From Dryocosmus kuriphilus (lineage: Eukaryota > Arthropoda > Insecta > Hymenoptera > Cynipidae), in assembly GCA_038277395.1 (NCBI GenBank), contig CM076193.1, positions 87,745,583-87,809,582 on the forward strand: a DNA stretch of 64,000 bases, in the 5' to 3' direction. Of the stretch, positions 32,531 through 46,059 are shown piece after piece; positions within the stretch are counted from its first letter, which is position 1, and every line of letters begins with the position of its first letter. The notes under the pieces are model-generated. The model was not told where the DNA came from. It did not search any database and worked only from the letters and a program-made list of their open reading frames with translations. Both the position numbers and the translations under genes were made by a program.

Positions 32531-33179
32531 GGGCAAGGGGACTGTAAAAGTGATAAAACCTGTAGAAAACCTTTCCCGAATGCAGTTGGTTTTTTCGGCA
32601 GTCGATTTTGGGACTTAATATGAGACATTACATAATTCCATCGCGAGTTGTCCCACTGTCTACAATCCACGACGTCCCCCTGATCAGAAACAGAATACAC
32701 AGCGGAAAATGTCGAGAGAAATGACTTGGTCCAGTGTATTTTTTCAGTTCTTATTTTTACTGTATTTGACGTAAATAATATCAGAAAAAATAAAATATCA
32801 GTTTTATAATATTAAAGTTGCCTACTTTTTATTTATTTGTTTATTTTTCATTATGTAGGTTTAGGCTACACTTCTAGTACTCTGGCATATTAACCTCTTT
32901 CCCACGACTTATGCATAAAAAATCGAATAACCTTTTCTGGATAGTCCTCAAAAAATATGCATGCTACTTTAAACACATGTTACTCCGCCAAAGGCTTATA
33001 ATATGGTAGCAACGTATTTTATTAAAAGTTTAACCACACCCAATATCTATCCAAAAGTGAAGCAAAATATACAACTGTTACTTCAGGAATAAATGGACAG
33101 CAAGTTTGACAACCATAAAAAGGAAAGTCGAAGCACAGATATGCAGCATGGCAAGACAAAAACAACTACTTTTATTTCA

Positions 33180-34250
33180 TATTTGGGGTATGGATGAGAT
33201 GAAAATTAACAAAGGGTTTTGAATTGATTGACGATAAAGAATGAGGGTCAGTATCTGGGTTGGGAAGTGGCGTTACATATTTTGTGTGTTTCATTAGCAC
33301 TGGGGGATGTGTGTGGTTGGTGGGATAGTTTTTTGTGGTTAGGGGGCGCAGAAAACGATACAAGTTGAAATTCCAATCTGAATGTATTAGTGTATATTGG
33401 GGTGGGGATTACTGGGTGACGGGGGGGGGTCAAGTGAGTGTAAAACTACATGGTAATAGCAGGTCAGGAAACTGGGTGGGCAGGGGTGTGGGGGGTGGGG
33501 GATGGATGTTGTGGTGGGGTTTGGCAGGGTGGAATTATTGGGAACTAGGTAGAAAGTAACTTGGTACGGGTGGTTATAATAAATCCTAGTCAAATGAAAA
33601 ACATTTTTTTGTGGGATCCAAATAGTGGGGGTTTTTGTATAGTATGTTTAATTTGACGGTTTTGAATTTTTTAGGAGTTAAATTTCGATATGGGGTAGCA
33701 TGGGGTTAACGGGGTTTACGATTTTCCATGTGTAATGTATTACTTTTTTTGTCCCACATTCGTGATTAAGTAACGTGCAGATGTGTCAGAGCATTAGTAA
33801 TGTGACCTATGGATATGTCAGTGGATAAAAATTGACAGTTTCTACAATATTCGTTGGGCATGATGGTAAGATGAATGGAGTTGAGCAGTACAGACATTAC
33901 AGCCAGGGGGGGTTGTTATTGGTTTGTGGGCCTGGGTTGATGGGTGTTCGGATGTAAAACCGTATGAAGATTACCAAGTTTGTGTTATGTGGTTAGGATG
34001 GGAACTTGATTTGGCATGTGGGGGGGGTTGGAAGTGGATATTCTTTTGTTGGGTCAATTTGGGTCAAATCTTGTTCTTTTATGGTCACGAAAGCTGGTAA
34101 TATACACAAGCAAAATAAACTGTGGATATCTTGCGAGTCAAAACTATTTGTTTGTGTCGTGATGTTTGGGGGTTATGGGAACTGGTGGATTGTGTGGCAA
34201 ACATAGGGTGTTTTTTAGGAAAATACAATGACTACCATGGGGGGTATCAT
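33180..34250 (+). other. G/T-rich, strand-asymmetric tract
   Basis: The plus strand is markedly rich in G and T with many GGG and GGGG runs, densest at 33300-33560 and again near 33900-34060. Open frames on both strands here (Trp/Gly-rich plus, Pro/His-rich minus) follow from composition. Several stretches have four or more G-runs within 30-40 bp and could form G-quadruplexes. Confidence 0.7.
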
Positions 34251-37200
34251 TGTTGTTTTTCTCATTGAACTTATCAGAGCTTTCCCACGTTTTACCTTTT
34301 AGTTTACACATACTTCGACTACGGAGAAGGAGTGTTTTTAATAATAATCCCATGTTGTGTGATAAATTCTATTACATTCGTTCATAATCTGCTTACAAGC
34401 GTCAAATTACTAGTTCAACTTCCAGATGTTACAAGCAGCCAATGACTGCAAAACAATGTGGACGTTGTTTGAGATACTCCGTGAAAATACTGCGTGATAT
34501 GACTGTAGAGGGGGGCCCTGAGAAGGGGGGGATATTTTAAGGAACTTCTGCAGGTTATATTATTAGGTATGTCAACTAACGTTAGTTGAGGTTCATAGCT
34601 AGGAATCTAATGCTTTACTGATCTTTGTTTAAAACGAAGTAACTTTTATACATGTCCAGTATTGTCTCAACTCGTGATCGCAAAACGAGCCTAGTCATTC
34701 TCAATTGTTAGAACGAAGGAATCTAACGGGAGGATTGATAGTAACCCTACTGAATGAAGGTCGTTGCAATTTGCAAAATTGTGCGGAGGAGACATATTCG
34801 AACGCTAGTATTTATCAAAAAGGGGTATTTACAACGACATTTTAAGTTCTTGCTTTAAAAGTATTATTTGGTTCTGATTTGAAATGATCATGTTTACCAT
34901 AGGGGTGATACTCCATAGAAACAATAGAAAATATTTCGGTGTGGCGAGGAATTCTCAGTGAATATTTCTTACTTAAGTAATAATAATGATGAAGAGAAAA
35001 AGAATGTTCATTCTAGAAAGAAGCTTACGACAGTTTTTCGCTGCACGAAGTTACCGGTCTTTTTAGAAAATGGGAATAATTTGTGGTAGTATCACATACG
35101 TTAATAAATATTAAATTACCATTTTAATCTTCGTATCTAATATAATGTTCTTGTAAGTATGGTTATTGCAGACTAATAAATATAAAATGTGTTCAAAAGT
35201 AAAAACACATTTTGTTTTATGGGTTTTATACAAGCCCACTACTTTCTTTCATTTATATCAAAATATTTTTTTAAATTATTATTTTTAAAACACTTTATAC
35301 AGTAAGCACACACATAAACAATTTTTTTTGAAAATTCATCCCTTTTTTTTTTCGAAAACATTAATCTATACGGGAATTTATTTCCATTTTTCATTCTTTA
35401 TTTTCATGTCATCTTTTTATTGCAAATTTATTGATGGTTAAATTCTAAATTATTTTTTAAAATATATTTTCAAAACACACGATATTGCAAAGGTCTATCT
35501 CAGATAAAATATAAAAAAGGACAGAATAAAAAAACGGCCAAGAAAGCTAGATTGATCGAACCCGGAAAAAAAAGTTGCCAGTCCAACAGAGTTACCTCAA
35601 GACCAGAAAAGTCAATACGATGATAATAATAAGACCTAAACTTCCTTATGCTCATCTACCATCGATCAGTTCGCGCTTTTCTGAATTCCGTGAAGGAAAT
35701 ATTTTATTTATCATGTTTTGCGATTAAAACATGCAATTATCATTCGTGTAAAAATTTGTTACAAGCGTCAATTCGAGGGGATAACAGAACAGCCAATCAC
35801 TGATTTATCGAGTTCTGACAGAGAGATGATAGAGACTAAGGGCACTTTACTCTGTCTCTCTCTTTTTTTGCCATAAAGATCACAAAATATATATATATGT
35901 CAAACCGCCGTTTAGTGTTTTTACCTCAAGGTTCACTATATACTCTGGCTGCAGATCAGCCCTATCGACGGTCTCTATACATTTGCTGCTAATAAACTTT
36001 CGGTCTTTTATTGTAAGTGTTTCTATCTTACAATTTTTTCTGTCAGCGGAGGCGGGCGCTTCCGACTATGTCCCTATTGACCGTGTAGAGAGATAGAAGA
36101 ATAGATGGCGACATGAACACCATGCTCAGACCTTTAGATCTCACGATATCGGGACCGAGACGTCGAGGGTGAGGTCTTTAGGTTGTGGGACCAGCTGTAC
36201 GTGATGGTGCTGTTTCGTGGAAATCCACACCCTAGATAGAAAGTTAATAGTATAGGTGGAACTGATTATAGGCCAAGAGTGGTACGGAAACTACGTGATA
36301 GAAATCCGTTTAATAGTATAGGTGAACATTCTGATAGGCCAAGAGTGGTAGGGAATACGTGAGTCTGCAGAGTCAATGACATGCCTATGCAGAGAAAAGA
36401 TGGCGGAGAAGAGCACAGAGAGTAAAAGCAAACTTTTTCTTCTATCGGGTGTCACAGTGCATTGGAAAATCTTATAGTCTCGTTTATAGAGGGATCCCAA
36501 AAATTTTTGGGTGAATCTTTTTCTTTGTAGCTCGTTCGAAAGGGGCTTCGATGGAGACCTTAACCCTAGATTTTCGCACTGTAAAATGACCTTTTCGCCG
36601 CAATCTTGGATAATTAGTTTATTTTGTTTACAATCAACTATATCGCGTTATAATTCATCCTATAGGGATTACAAACAGAAGATGTTTGATATAAGGCTTT
36701 TAATTAATTTTTTTTATTTAACTTACAGTTCGCACTGGAAAAAAAGATTTATTAGCGTCCCAATAGTTACTTTTTACTATTAGCCAATTTTTGCGTTATC
36801 GATTTCTAGGTATTAACGTGAAAGCGATTATTTTTTTTACTATATTTAAATGTTCAAGAGTTTTCCGTATGCACTTGAAAAAAGTTATTTTAATTCAGAT
36901 TATTGGTTGAATAACTTTTCATATTCCTTTCGCATCCAAGCTTTTTTCTTAGCGGTGACTGATTTTTTACCGCGTGTCGTTTATGATGGGTGTGCATTGA
37001 CTATTTATAATTGAGGTTATCGTTGATTATTTTGGTACTTTTGGTATAATTGTTCAAACGACAATTTAAATTCCCATATTTTGTTTAATAAGAAATCACT
37101 TAAAACGTTTGAATTTTCGCCCGCAATCCAAGCTCTAATTCGCTGTTTATTATCCAGTCGTTTATATTATTAATCTCTGGATAGTCGGCTGGTTTCGACT

Positions 37201-37359
37201 ATGCTTTATGATTTTATAAAACGAAATTTAATTAATAACCAATCTAATTTTTTTTTAATTTATTGTTTACTGAAAATTCAATATAAATTCCATAAACTGA
37301 TTATTAAAAAAATTTACGAGTAAAAATTGTTAAATTCTTTTACATATTTTGTTACTTAA
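34251..37359. other. Unassigned stretch
   Basis: No convincing gene. Contains a short (TA)n (about 35887-35899) and GC-richer sequence at 35930-36370. Two ~62 bp tandem units at 36245-36360 share TTAATAGTATAGGTG and GGCCAAGAGTGGTA. Confidence 0.5.
36245..36360. repeat. Two ~62 bp tandem units
   Basis: Units share AATAGTATAGGTG(G)AAC, ATAGGCCAAGAGTGGTA, GGAA and ACGTGA. Confidence 0.8.
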
Positions 37360-37990
37360 CCGTATATTGATTAAAATGCAATTTTTGTTTTAATCGAGAA
37401 AAAACTTTATTAAAAATAGAAAACGGTGGTTTCCCGCCTAATATATTTAAGATATATTGAAAACGAATTTTGCGACAAAGTTTTCAATTCAAAAAAAACG
37501 ATCTACCAAATTTTGTTTTATATTTATTTTTTGATATAATGTCATAACTTTTAAAATGTCTTACTCGAGAAAATCTTTATTAAAAACTAATCAAAGTTCC
37601 AATTTCCATCTGCCAAAACTCATTCAAGACCTACGAAAAAAAATGATTGAGCAAAAAACAAAGACCTGTTATACGTTATGCGAAAAAGATCTACAAAGAA
37701 TTTCTAATCATTTGCTTGTAGAAACACAAACAAGTTTTTTTCTGCGAGTTAGTTCTTAAAACTATATTATTAAATATAAAGAAAATCACATTTCGGGCAA
37801 AACGTATGCACAAAGATACAAAAAAAAAGTTATTAAGGAGCAGAATTGTTCAACGCCTTGAAAAAAAGCTACAAAATACATGTATAAGGACTCACGCTTT
37901 ACTCAATTTAAGAAATCGAAATCTATTTACAATGTGATTTAAAACAAATAGTAACAGTCAAGCTGCGAAGCGAAAGTGTCATTGATGCAG
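37360..37990 (+). repeat. Diverged family A fragment
   Basis: Recognisable internal repeat units: TTTTTGTTTTAATCGAGAAAA, GGTGGTTTCCCGCC, AGATCTACAAAGAATTTC-like and CAAAACGTATGCACAAAGATAC. Followed by CAAGCTGCGAAGCGAAAGTGTCA, a decayed form of the CGAGCGCGAAGCGCGAGTG hairpin. Ends are not recognisable. Confidence 0.65.
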
Positions 37991-39459
37991 AAGATTTAAT
38001 CCAAAAAAAGTGTCGACATGAGCTCTAAGTAAAACCTAATGTATCTTTCTCAATTATGTAATAAAAAATTCAAAATTTAATAATTTTACGTTAAAAGTAG
38101 GTGTTTCGCAAAGTTTAAGACCAAATAACGGAAAACCGTGTAGCGGTGTTTGACGTGTGACGGAGGACCAAACATACGAGCGGCAGAAGCGCGGCAGACG
38201 CAGCAATCGCGCGCCAACTAGTTTTCTAATTTTTTTTGTTAACATATAGTTTTTGTTTTTAATTGTGACAAAAATGGTTATTAACAAATCATGAATTTTA
38301 ATTTTCCAAACGAAAGTAGAAAGGCACTTAAAAACCAAAATTTATAAGTTACAAAAATTACATTGGTCAAAAATATTTTGACCTTAATTCAAAAAAAAAC
38401 TCAATACGCACAAATGTAAGTGACCCCGCATTCACATACAAAACGCAACGACACCCTAACCGCGCAAGGCGCGAGTTCAGACCCAGACTTCAGACTGTAG
38501 AAAAACACCATCTAAATGACTAAACAAATTTGTGAATAATTTAGATATTTCATTTTATTGTACAAATCAAGTAATTACAATGGCCAAGTTTTTTGCATTA
38601 CTATATGTTTTTTAGTGCGGTCATCTTTTTATCTTGCCAAATACTGCTCTCTTGGTCAACATGTTTGTAAATTACAAAAAGTTTTTACTTGTTTCGAAGT
38701 TCATGCAGGAAAAGGAAAAATTAGTTTCTGATAAATTTTTAGGTAAATTTTTGTGTTAATAATCCTAACAATAAATATTTCTTAGCAACAATACTAATTA
38801 TCCAAAATATCGTATTGCCAGCAGTTATTTTAAATCCATCCCCCAATGGTCTCTATAAAAAACGCCATAGACATTTTTAGTTATAATACCCAGCATCTTG
38901 GAAATCGAATGGATAATATGAAATAAAACACAAAAACAATTCATAATTTCAACCCCAAATACTTAAAAGCCCATATGAAGCCTTGCAGTGCCGTGTAGCG
39001 CTATGCGTACGATTCTTCATTTGCGTGCCTTTTGAGTTCTATAGACTTGAGTGTTCGAAGATTGTAGATCTTTATTTCCAAAGACTAGTCCTAGACACTC
39101 ATAATCGTTATTTTGGCACGCTGTATCCTCGGCTTGACCTGAGTTTTATTGATACTCGATGAGGAGGTAGCAAGGTAGCAAAAATAGTGCGACACTTTAA
39201 GAAATTCAAAATAATCAAGGATCTTCCAAAATCTCTCTCTCATCATAGGAAGCTTCAAAAATATGCATGAAGGAACGTTTCAAATACACTTACGTAACAT
39301 GGCAATTCACAACTATTCAAGAAATAAAAAAGAGTTCAACAAACATAAAATTTTAATTTATGTTGGACAGGTGTCGAATTCTCCTGAATTCAAAACAATG
39401 CATCAGTGGAATTAAAGCAATGTCATAGAAATTCTAAGAATTTGCTAGGGACTGAAATC
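37991..39459. other. Unassigned flank left of the large palindrome
   Basis: AT-rich. A GC-richer piece with short inverted repeats lies at 38130-38220. No gene recognised. Confidence 0.45.
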
Positions 39460-39589
39460 CCGAATTTAAGTAGTAGTTCGGTTGGAGGCCGGTCGCTTGG
39501 ACGCAAACAATCGTTCCTAACCTTTCCGAGCTTTCTCTCCTTAACTTCGAGAGCTCGTAGTGGTAAATTCCCGACTGCTAAGCTTCTAA

Positions 39590-40120
39590 TTAGTCATCGA
39601 TCTCGTGACGTCACATCTAAGAACGAAATTGTCGAAAACAACTTCCCCTTCCCCCTCCGGCCCCTCTAATCGCCCATAACCTGTCTAGGTTACATGTTTC
39701 TCGATGAATATATCATTTACTACGCAATTGCGAGACAAAGCTCGAAAAGATGAAAAACAACCTCTCCTTCCCCCTCAAACCCCTTCTAACCCCTATCAGC
39801 TTTCTAGAAATTCTCTCGATCGGAATCTCATTAAACTACGTACATCAAACGTTTAATCGCAGACGCGTTTGAACCTGTAGAACCTTCTAGGAACTTTTAG
39901 ATAAAGAGTGTTAATATAAATCATTTACCTCTCTAAAACTCTTGCAAGCTTCTAGTAAATATTACAGCGTATTGCGAGAAAAGAATTTTTCGAAAATATC
40001 TATCAAGGTCACAAATGAATTAGGTGTTTTAAGACGTTACGTAGAAATCGCAGATTGTTTTAAACCTGATTGTAGATGCTTCTAGAACTTTTAGGAAAAA
40101 GAGGGGATATATTAATACAC
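39590..40120. repeat. Degenerate ~140 bp repeats with TTCTAGAA motifs at the left palindrome end
   Basis: Two adjacent blocks share AAAACAACTTCC/CCTCTCC, TTCCCCCTC, CCCCTCTAA/CCCTTCTAACCCC and CTCGAT. Further blocks share CTTCTAG, ACTTTTAG and ATCGCAGA. Mirrored at about 51950-52440 in the right arm. Confidence 0.6.
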
Positions 40121-40589
40121 AGATAGATAGTACCTATTTAATTATTTGTAAATATGTAAGTACATTTCTCGAGATTATATTTCCCATGTTGATTTTAGAA
40201 ATATTGATCTAAGCGCTGACCAAATAATGCTCCACTCAATTTATTGAAATTAATGACCGAAGAAAGAATAACACAATTTTTAGATTTCTAAATTTCATTC
40301 GATTTATTTTTTATTTAATGACTCATTTTTATTATTTTCCAGCATCATTTTAAATGAACGAAATTTTTAGTTCTCGATGTGTAATACAATACGCTATAAA
40401 CGTTTTTGCGAAGCCTGAGATAAGACGGCATGCATTATTTTATTATTCAAGATTTTACGAACATTCTTTTCATAGCAACTTTAATACAAATCAAGAGTAC
40501 GTTCCCCAATGTATACATTCGATTCTTTTAAGAAGAGTTTTTTAGCAGTAGAATTAGATGTAAATAATATTTTGGTGTACAATTTCAAT

Positions 40590-42980
40590 AACATCCTTAG
40601 CGATAAAGTTTTCGAGGGTGTCATATTACAGTAAACTGCATTATATTGTACTATTTTAGTAGAGAGACGTATGAATATCCAGAATGTTTCACATGCCCTG
40701 CTAAAACCATGCAATGCCATCTGTTTTTTTCTTTTGGAAAAATTAAAGTATGATATCAGTAGTGCCATCTGTCTCCTTTTAGAAGCACTAAAATATGGAA
40801 TCTGTAAAACCATCTCCTTCTCTCTCTCCCAATCTCTCACTCTCTATCATAAGCTCTTCATTATTTTTCACCTCGATGCATATCACATGTAATACGACAC
40901 TCAACATTTGCGAGGTTTAAAATAAGACATTATAAGGCATTTTATTAAGAATAATGATTTTACTCTCTCTCTAAAGCTACTGTGTAAAATAATTTATTAG
41001 AAAATATTTGTAGCCAATCAACTAGCATATGGGTAAAAAAATGCATCTAAAGAAATGAATCCTTTCTAATGGTCAGAGATTACATGTTGCATGTCACAAT
41101 AATATAAAATTAGAGAATACTTATCTCAGAAATTATTAAAGAATATACGGAGCAAAAAGCATCCTTAGTCATAAAGTTCTCGAGGGTGTCATTTCCGAAG
41201 CTTGAAATAAAAGGCTACATGCATTTTATTAAGAGGTTTCACATTCGTTCGTTTTTAAACACCTCAATCTCTCTTATGATCTCTGTTCTTCTCTTAGGTT
41301 GTAGTACGATATCTAAAAAATATTTTACTCATTTGTTGCCAAAATCAAGTGACTGATCAATGCAAGCCTTATGTTTTACGAAATTCTTAAAAATATCACA
41401 ACACATACCTAAAATGTTATAACGTCTCCTGAGAGGTTTTACTAATATCATTCGTAAACAATAAATCCTCAATTTATAGAAATCTTGCAACGTTAATAGC
41501 GTGATTCTCGAAAAAGGGTTCATGTCTATGCTACATAAAGTGAAGATCGTACCGTTCAGAATATACAAAAATAATTTAAAGTCTTTCCTACGTATTTGTG
41601 AGATATATACAGTAATGTTATTTTTAACATTTCTCATTGCATTGGATGATTTTAGACATTAAAATAAGTGTGCCATTTTTAACTTACTCCTGATATCACA
41701 CTTGTCATGATAAACTACTGCAATGCAATTTTATTGAATAATTCTTGAAACTCATCTATTAGTAAAGATCAAAGGGAGAAACACTAAGGAATGATTTAAT
41801 GAAAAAGCACAAGAAATAACTGGAGATAATTCATACATACTCATGGAATATATAAACATTTAATTTGTTGATAAAAATCAAGACCGATCAACATAAGTCT
41901 TATGTTTTACGACATTCTTTAAAAACATTACAATAATATAAAATTAGAGAATAATTATCTCAGAAATTATTGAAGAATATGCGAACATCCTTAGCGATAA
42001 AGTTCTCGAGGGTGTCATATTACAGTAAAGAGTCTGGCAAATGTGTTTCTTCAAAATGAGATTTTCGATCTGAATAATAACAATAATAATATAGTATCGA
42101 CATTTCTAAAGCTTGAGATAAAAGACTACATGCATTTTATTACGAGGTTTCACATTCGTTCGTTTTTAAACACCTCAATCTCTCTTATGATCTCTGTTCT
42201 TCTCTTAGGTTGCAGTATGATATCTAAAAAATATTTTTACTCATTTTTTGATAAAATCAAAGACTGATCAATATAAGCCTTATGTTTTACGAAATTCTTG
42301 AAAAATATTACAGCATATTCCTAAAATGCTATAACACAATTTTTAGAATGTTTAAATAATGTGTTTGTCAATAAAAATCAACGAGTGAACCGATAATCGT
42401 AAAAAATAAATCCTCAATGTATAGAAATTTTGCTACGTTAATAGCGTGATTCTCGGAAAAAGGGTTCATGTCCATTTTAAATAAAAAAATTATGTGAAGA
42501 GAAATTGTACAGTTCAGAATATAAAAAATAATTTAAAAGTCTAACCTGCGTATTTTGTGTGATTTTTAGCATTTCTCATTACATTGCATGATTTTTATAC
42601 ATTAAAATAAGTGTGCCATGTTTAACCTACTCTTGATACATATCACACACTTTTTAAGAGAAACTACTGCAATATAATTTTAATAAAAAATTGTGGAAAC
42701 TCGTCTATCAGTAATGACCAAATTTTAAAGCCTAACCAACGTTAGACTTACGTTTTTTGTCCAATTCTTTGAAAATATCAAAGAGAAATTCACTAAGGAA
42801 TTAGTTAATGAAAATGCAAAGAAATAACTGGAGGTGAATCATGCATATGTACTTATGGAATATATAGACATTTAATTTGTTGATAAAATCAGACTGATTA
42901 ACATAAGTCTTACATTTTATGAAATTCTTTACAAATACTACAACATATTCGTAAAATGCTATAACATAGTTTTAAATGTT
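40590..42980. repeat. Repeated units within the left arm
   Basis: CATCCTTAG.GATAAAGTT.TCGAGGGTGTCAT occurs at about 40596, 41161 and 41989. The blocks after the second and third share several hundred bp (TTTCACATTCGTTCG, CACCTCAATCTCTC, TTCTCTTAGGTTG). TTTAATTTGTTGATAAAA followed by CATAAGTCTTA occurs at about 41870 and 42885. Mirrored in the right arm, so these duplications predate the palindrome. Frames such as 41329-41637 and 42043-42267 have mirror twins and are not supported as genes. Confidence 0.75.
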
Positions 42981-43913
42981 TAAATAATGTGTTTGTCAAT
43001 GAAAGATCGAAGAGTGATCCGATAAGGAATAGGTTACTCAAACTCTTCGATTAATGAAGAGGACAGCCTAATGCAAATATAAACGTATGGTAATGCACAT
43101 AACAATAATGTAATTTGGTGTCATGGAATTGAGTGTGAACTTTAGTAAAATAAGCTTGAAATTATAAGCAGTCAAGCTGACTGCAATATATCATACAAAA
43201 CTATACTATGCTATACTATATGGTGCAGTGGGTGAAGGAGTTATTAAATCTAAACATTTTAATCTGCACTTTGGTTTCCAGTATGATGATAATTTGGTGC
43301 CAGTTCAGCAAGCTTGATTAAAAGGACTCATACTTCCCATTTTAATTCGAAACTCTACATTTATTGTACTCAAAGAACTCAACCTATGCACCAATCAACG
43401 TCTTTAATGAAGTAGTTTCAATAAATGAAAGACTTTATAATTGGAACTATTGTAGAAGATTTGTGTGTTGAAGAAAGTGCAGTACGCAGTGTGAAAAAAA
43501 TGTTGCAATATAAGACAAAATTATAAAGTAACTAAAGAAAAATGTTGTCAAAAATATTTTTTTCTCAAAACTTGTTTATATTTACTGAGGAGGAGGCTGT
43601 AGTTAAATAAAATACTTAAAATTTTGCACTCAACGATTGCAAGCCTTAGACTATCAGTTAGAAAACTCTAAAAGTGAGATGAGTCTCTAACATTGTTATA
43701 ATAACCAAAATGAGTGTGGGTGAAAGAAGTTAAGAAGTAGATATACATTTTAAAATTATGTTTCATATACAAGTAGGAACTTATTATGCTTAAAAATAAC
43801 ATCGAATTTAACTTATTAAAAGAACTATATAGTATAGTGTAATAGAAAAAAACCTATTGCATACTTAGTTCCGCGTTGGGTCTATTTGATCAGTTTTTAT
43901 GAATTAACGAGAT

Positions 43914-43917
43914 AATA

Positions 43918-43992
<75 letters not shown>
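43914..43992. repeat. (TA)n microsatellite, left arm
   Basis: About 75 bp of TA. The mirror site at 48161-48184 is only ~24 bp. Confidence 0.95.
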
Positions 43993-43993
<1 letters not shown>

Positions 43994-44022
43994 TACATAT
44001 GTTACTTCTACTATTGGAAATA

Positions 44023-44143
44023 GTAATGCCAGCCTCCTTTATTTCATTAATGATTGAAGTTATTTCAATGCATTATTTCTGTTTCCATCTCCTTGACATT
44101 GTTAATTAAAGTAACCGCAATCGATCTACCAAATAAATCAGCT
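44023..44143 (-). pseudogene. Decayed 3' fragment of the palindrome gene, left arm
   Basis: On the minus strand, it matches the last ~120 bp of the neighbouring gene (GGTAGATCGA, GAAACAGAAATAA, TCAATCATTAATGAA, GAGGCTGGCATTATT) with indels that break the frame. It mirrors 48013-48130. Confidence 0.75.
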
Positions 44144-44913
44144 ACATAAACTTTATAATACCCTGTAATAAACGTTGGAATAATCTTTAACACAACAGAG
44201 TAATATGCTAAAAATCCAATTTACTTAGTTGAAACGCTGCAATGATAACATGCTTAGTAAAGTATTGTTGATATTAAAATCTGCTGCTATCAATGAAAAA
44301 CATATTTTTCTTGGTCTCCGGTTAAAATAAATCTAATTCAGATTAACAAGGCAAGCCAGATTAATAACGAATAGAGTGCGCCACCATCGACCACGCTACT
44401 TTTCTTGTGGAGTTATAATCGATGTGAACCTTGTCTTCTAAATGTTTGATTTCTTACAAATGTGTATAAGGAATTTTTTCAATGATATTAACACTAAATT
44501 TATCCTCAATTAACTATTAAAATGCATGAGGAAGAGAAAGAGGAGGAGGAGGTCAAGAGAATGAGGAGATTTCTGGAAGGGTGAGGAGGATCATTATATA
44601 GTTGAAACGAGTAGGTATTGGAAATGTTGCATTCAATTATTACACACCATAAATCATATGAGAGAAGCACAAAAGATGTAATGAACCTCTCTTGCATTTA
44701 AAAACTAATATTAATTCAGGTAAGGCGGTGTGAAGAAGAAATACACATAATTATATGTTAAAAATTAGATTTATTTAACTTATTGCATTACAGTGAATTC
44801 TTAAGTTATAACTACAGGAAGTATTGAATCCACTAATTCAAATGCTAATTCAACTATTAGAAATATTGAACCAGCAGTTGCTAAACTTTTTACATCAATT
44901 AATAAAAATATTA

Positions 44914-45604
44914 TTAGTCAATAATACCAGCCTCTCTTAATTCATTAATGATTGCAACCAATTCAAGCGACTTATTTCTGCTTCCAGTTGATTGTGACTC
45001 TAAAAGTGAGCGCATTCGATCTACCAAATCATTAGGATCTTCCTGGAAACCTGAAAATTTTGTCTCTATTTCATATTCAGAGGAAAAGTCACTTTCTGTG
45101 TCATCTTCAACACCATCATCACCATCTTCATCATTGTAATCCTCAAACTTATTTTTCACTATTACCATCATCATCATCAGCATCATTATTGATTGGCATG
45201 GATGGTGAATTATCATATTGATCAAATTTTTCTTTTTCATCTACATGTTCTGATTCTAATTTTCGCTTCTTCACTTGTGAATCCAATTCAGGTTTAACCT
45301 TCTGAGTAGTGCCCACAAGCTTCTTTAATGGAGAAGAATATAGTTTGATTTCTTCTTGAATAGCTGGATCATCATTAGGTTTAAAATTTTTCTGCTTTCC
45401 ATGAATTATGTCACTAGTCTTTCTATTATGTTTATTGCTGTTTTGAATTATTCTTATAGCTTCAGGCACCTTTGCAACTTGGCGAAAGCCTCTTTCATCA
45501 TCATCATACACACGATTCTTTGCTGTGAAAGAGTATTTTGCATGTCTTTTTAAATTATCGAGTCGTGAATAAACTCTTGAGCAATTTGGACATGTGGAAG
45601 CCAT
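44914..45604 (-). pseudogene. Palindrome gene, left copy, frameshifted
   Basis: Twin of 46547-47236. The first 151 codons run from MASTCPNCSRVY to DDDDGNSEK and stop. The rest of the protein (EDYNDEDGDDGVED to the end AGIID) continues in another frame, so a small deletion near 45150-45160 broke it. The finger keeps its first Cys (residue 5) but the last ligand, Cys26 in the other copy, is Phe here. The mirrored TATA element and 5' end are kept. Function unknown; see the right copy. Confidence 0.8.
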
Positions 45605-45650
45605 TTTGTCACTGCCACAACACGAATGACAGTTCGGTCACTAGTGTTGA

Positions 45651-45659
45651 GTTTATATA
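45651..45659 (-). promoter_or_regulatory. Mirrored TATA box of the left gene copy
   Basis: GTTTATATACT on the plus strand is the reverse complement of the right copy's AGTATATAAAC. The initiator-like TCATTC is also mirrored (about 45624-45629). Confidence 0.65.
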
Positions 45660-45796
45660 CTGAGGAGGAGGAGGAGGAGGAGGAGAAGGAGGAGGAGAGC
45701 GGGTATGATGAGGAGGTAGGGTATGAGGAGTAGGATGATGATGAGGAGGAGGAGGAGGAGGAGGAGGAGGAGGAGGAGGAGGAGGAGGAGGGGGAA
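45660..45796. repeat. (GGA)n tract, left arm
   Basis: Long GGA/GAG trinucleotide tract just upstream of the left copy's promoter, longer than the mirrored tract at 46388-46490. It generates a poly-Pro frame on the minus strand. Confidence 0.95.
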
Positions 45797-46059
45797 GGGA
45801 GGATATAAACATAACCTCTAATATTGAAACAAAAGACTGGGTCATCATATTTTATTATGCAGATGGTATCAGTATAACTGTGAGAGTTCTGTAACTCAGT
45901 CTATAAAACGAGAGAGTTTTCTTACCATTTTTCCCACTTCCACCTCTAAAATATTCCTTGAAATTTCAAAATTAAAATTTGTATAATCAAATCATACCAT
46001 TTTCCCTTTTCCAGCTCTGAAAATGTTCCCTGAAATTTATTTTACCCTTTTCAGCCCAT

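Larger units (their letters stand above)
28469..33179. other. Long AT-rich stretch without recognisable genes
   Basis: 4.7 kb with no convincing frame. It contains a ~130 bp dispersed repeat (28795-28925, see 59485-59615), a short duplicated block GATGTTAAATTTAT.TTGACGGC at about 28730 and 29344, a poly-C run (about 32161-32176), and tandem ~48 bp units at 32400-32530. A GC-richer piece lies at 30540-30830. Confidence 0.5.

Noticed and set aside
33335..33593. Gly/Trp-rich and Pro/His-rich frames on opposite strands
   Set aside because: Overlapping products of the GT-rich composition, with no domain.
41329..41637. 102-codon frame, similar at 50465-50707, plus 42043/49834 pairs
   Set aside because: They persist in both arms only because the arms are near identical; the encoded peptides are AT-biased and vary by frameshift between sub-repeats.
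45609..45848. Poly-Pro frame with mirror at 46344-46601
   Set aside because: A translation of the (GGA)n tract upstream of the twin genes.
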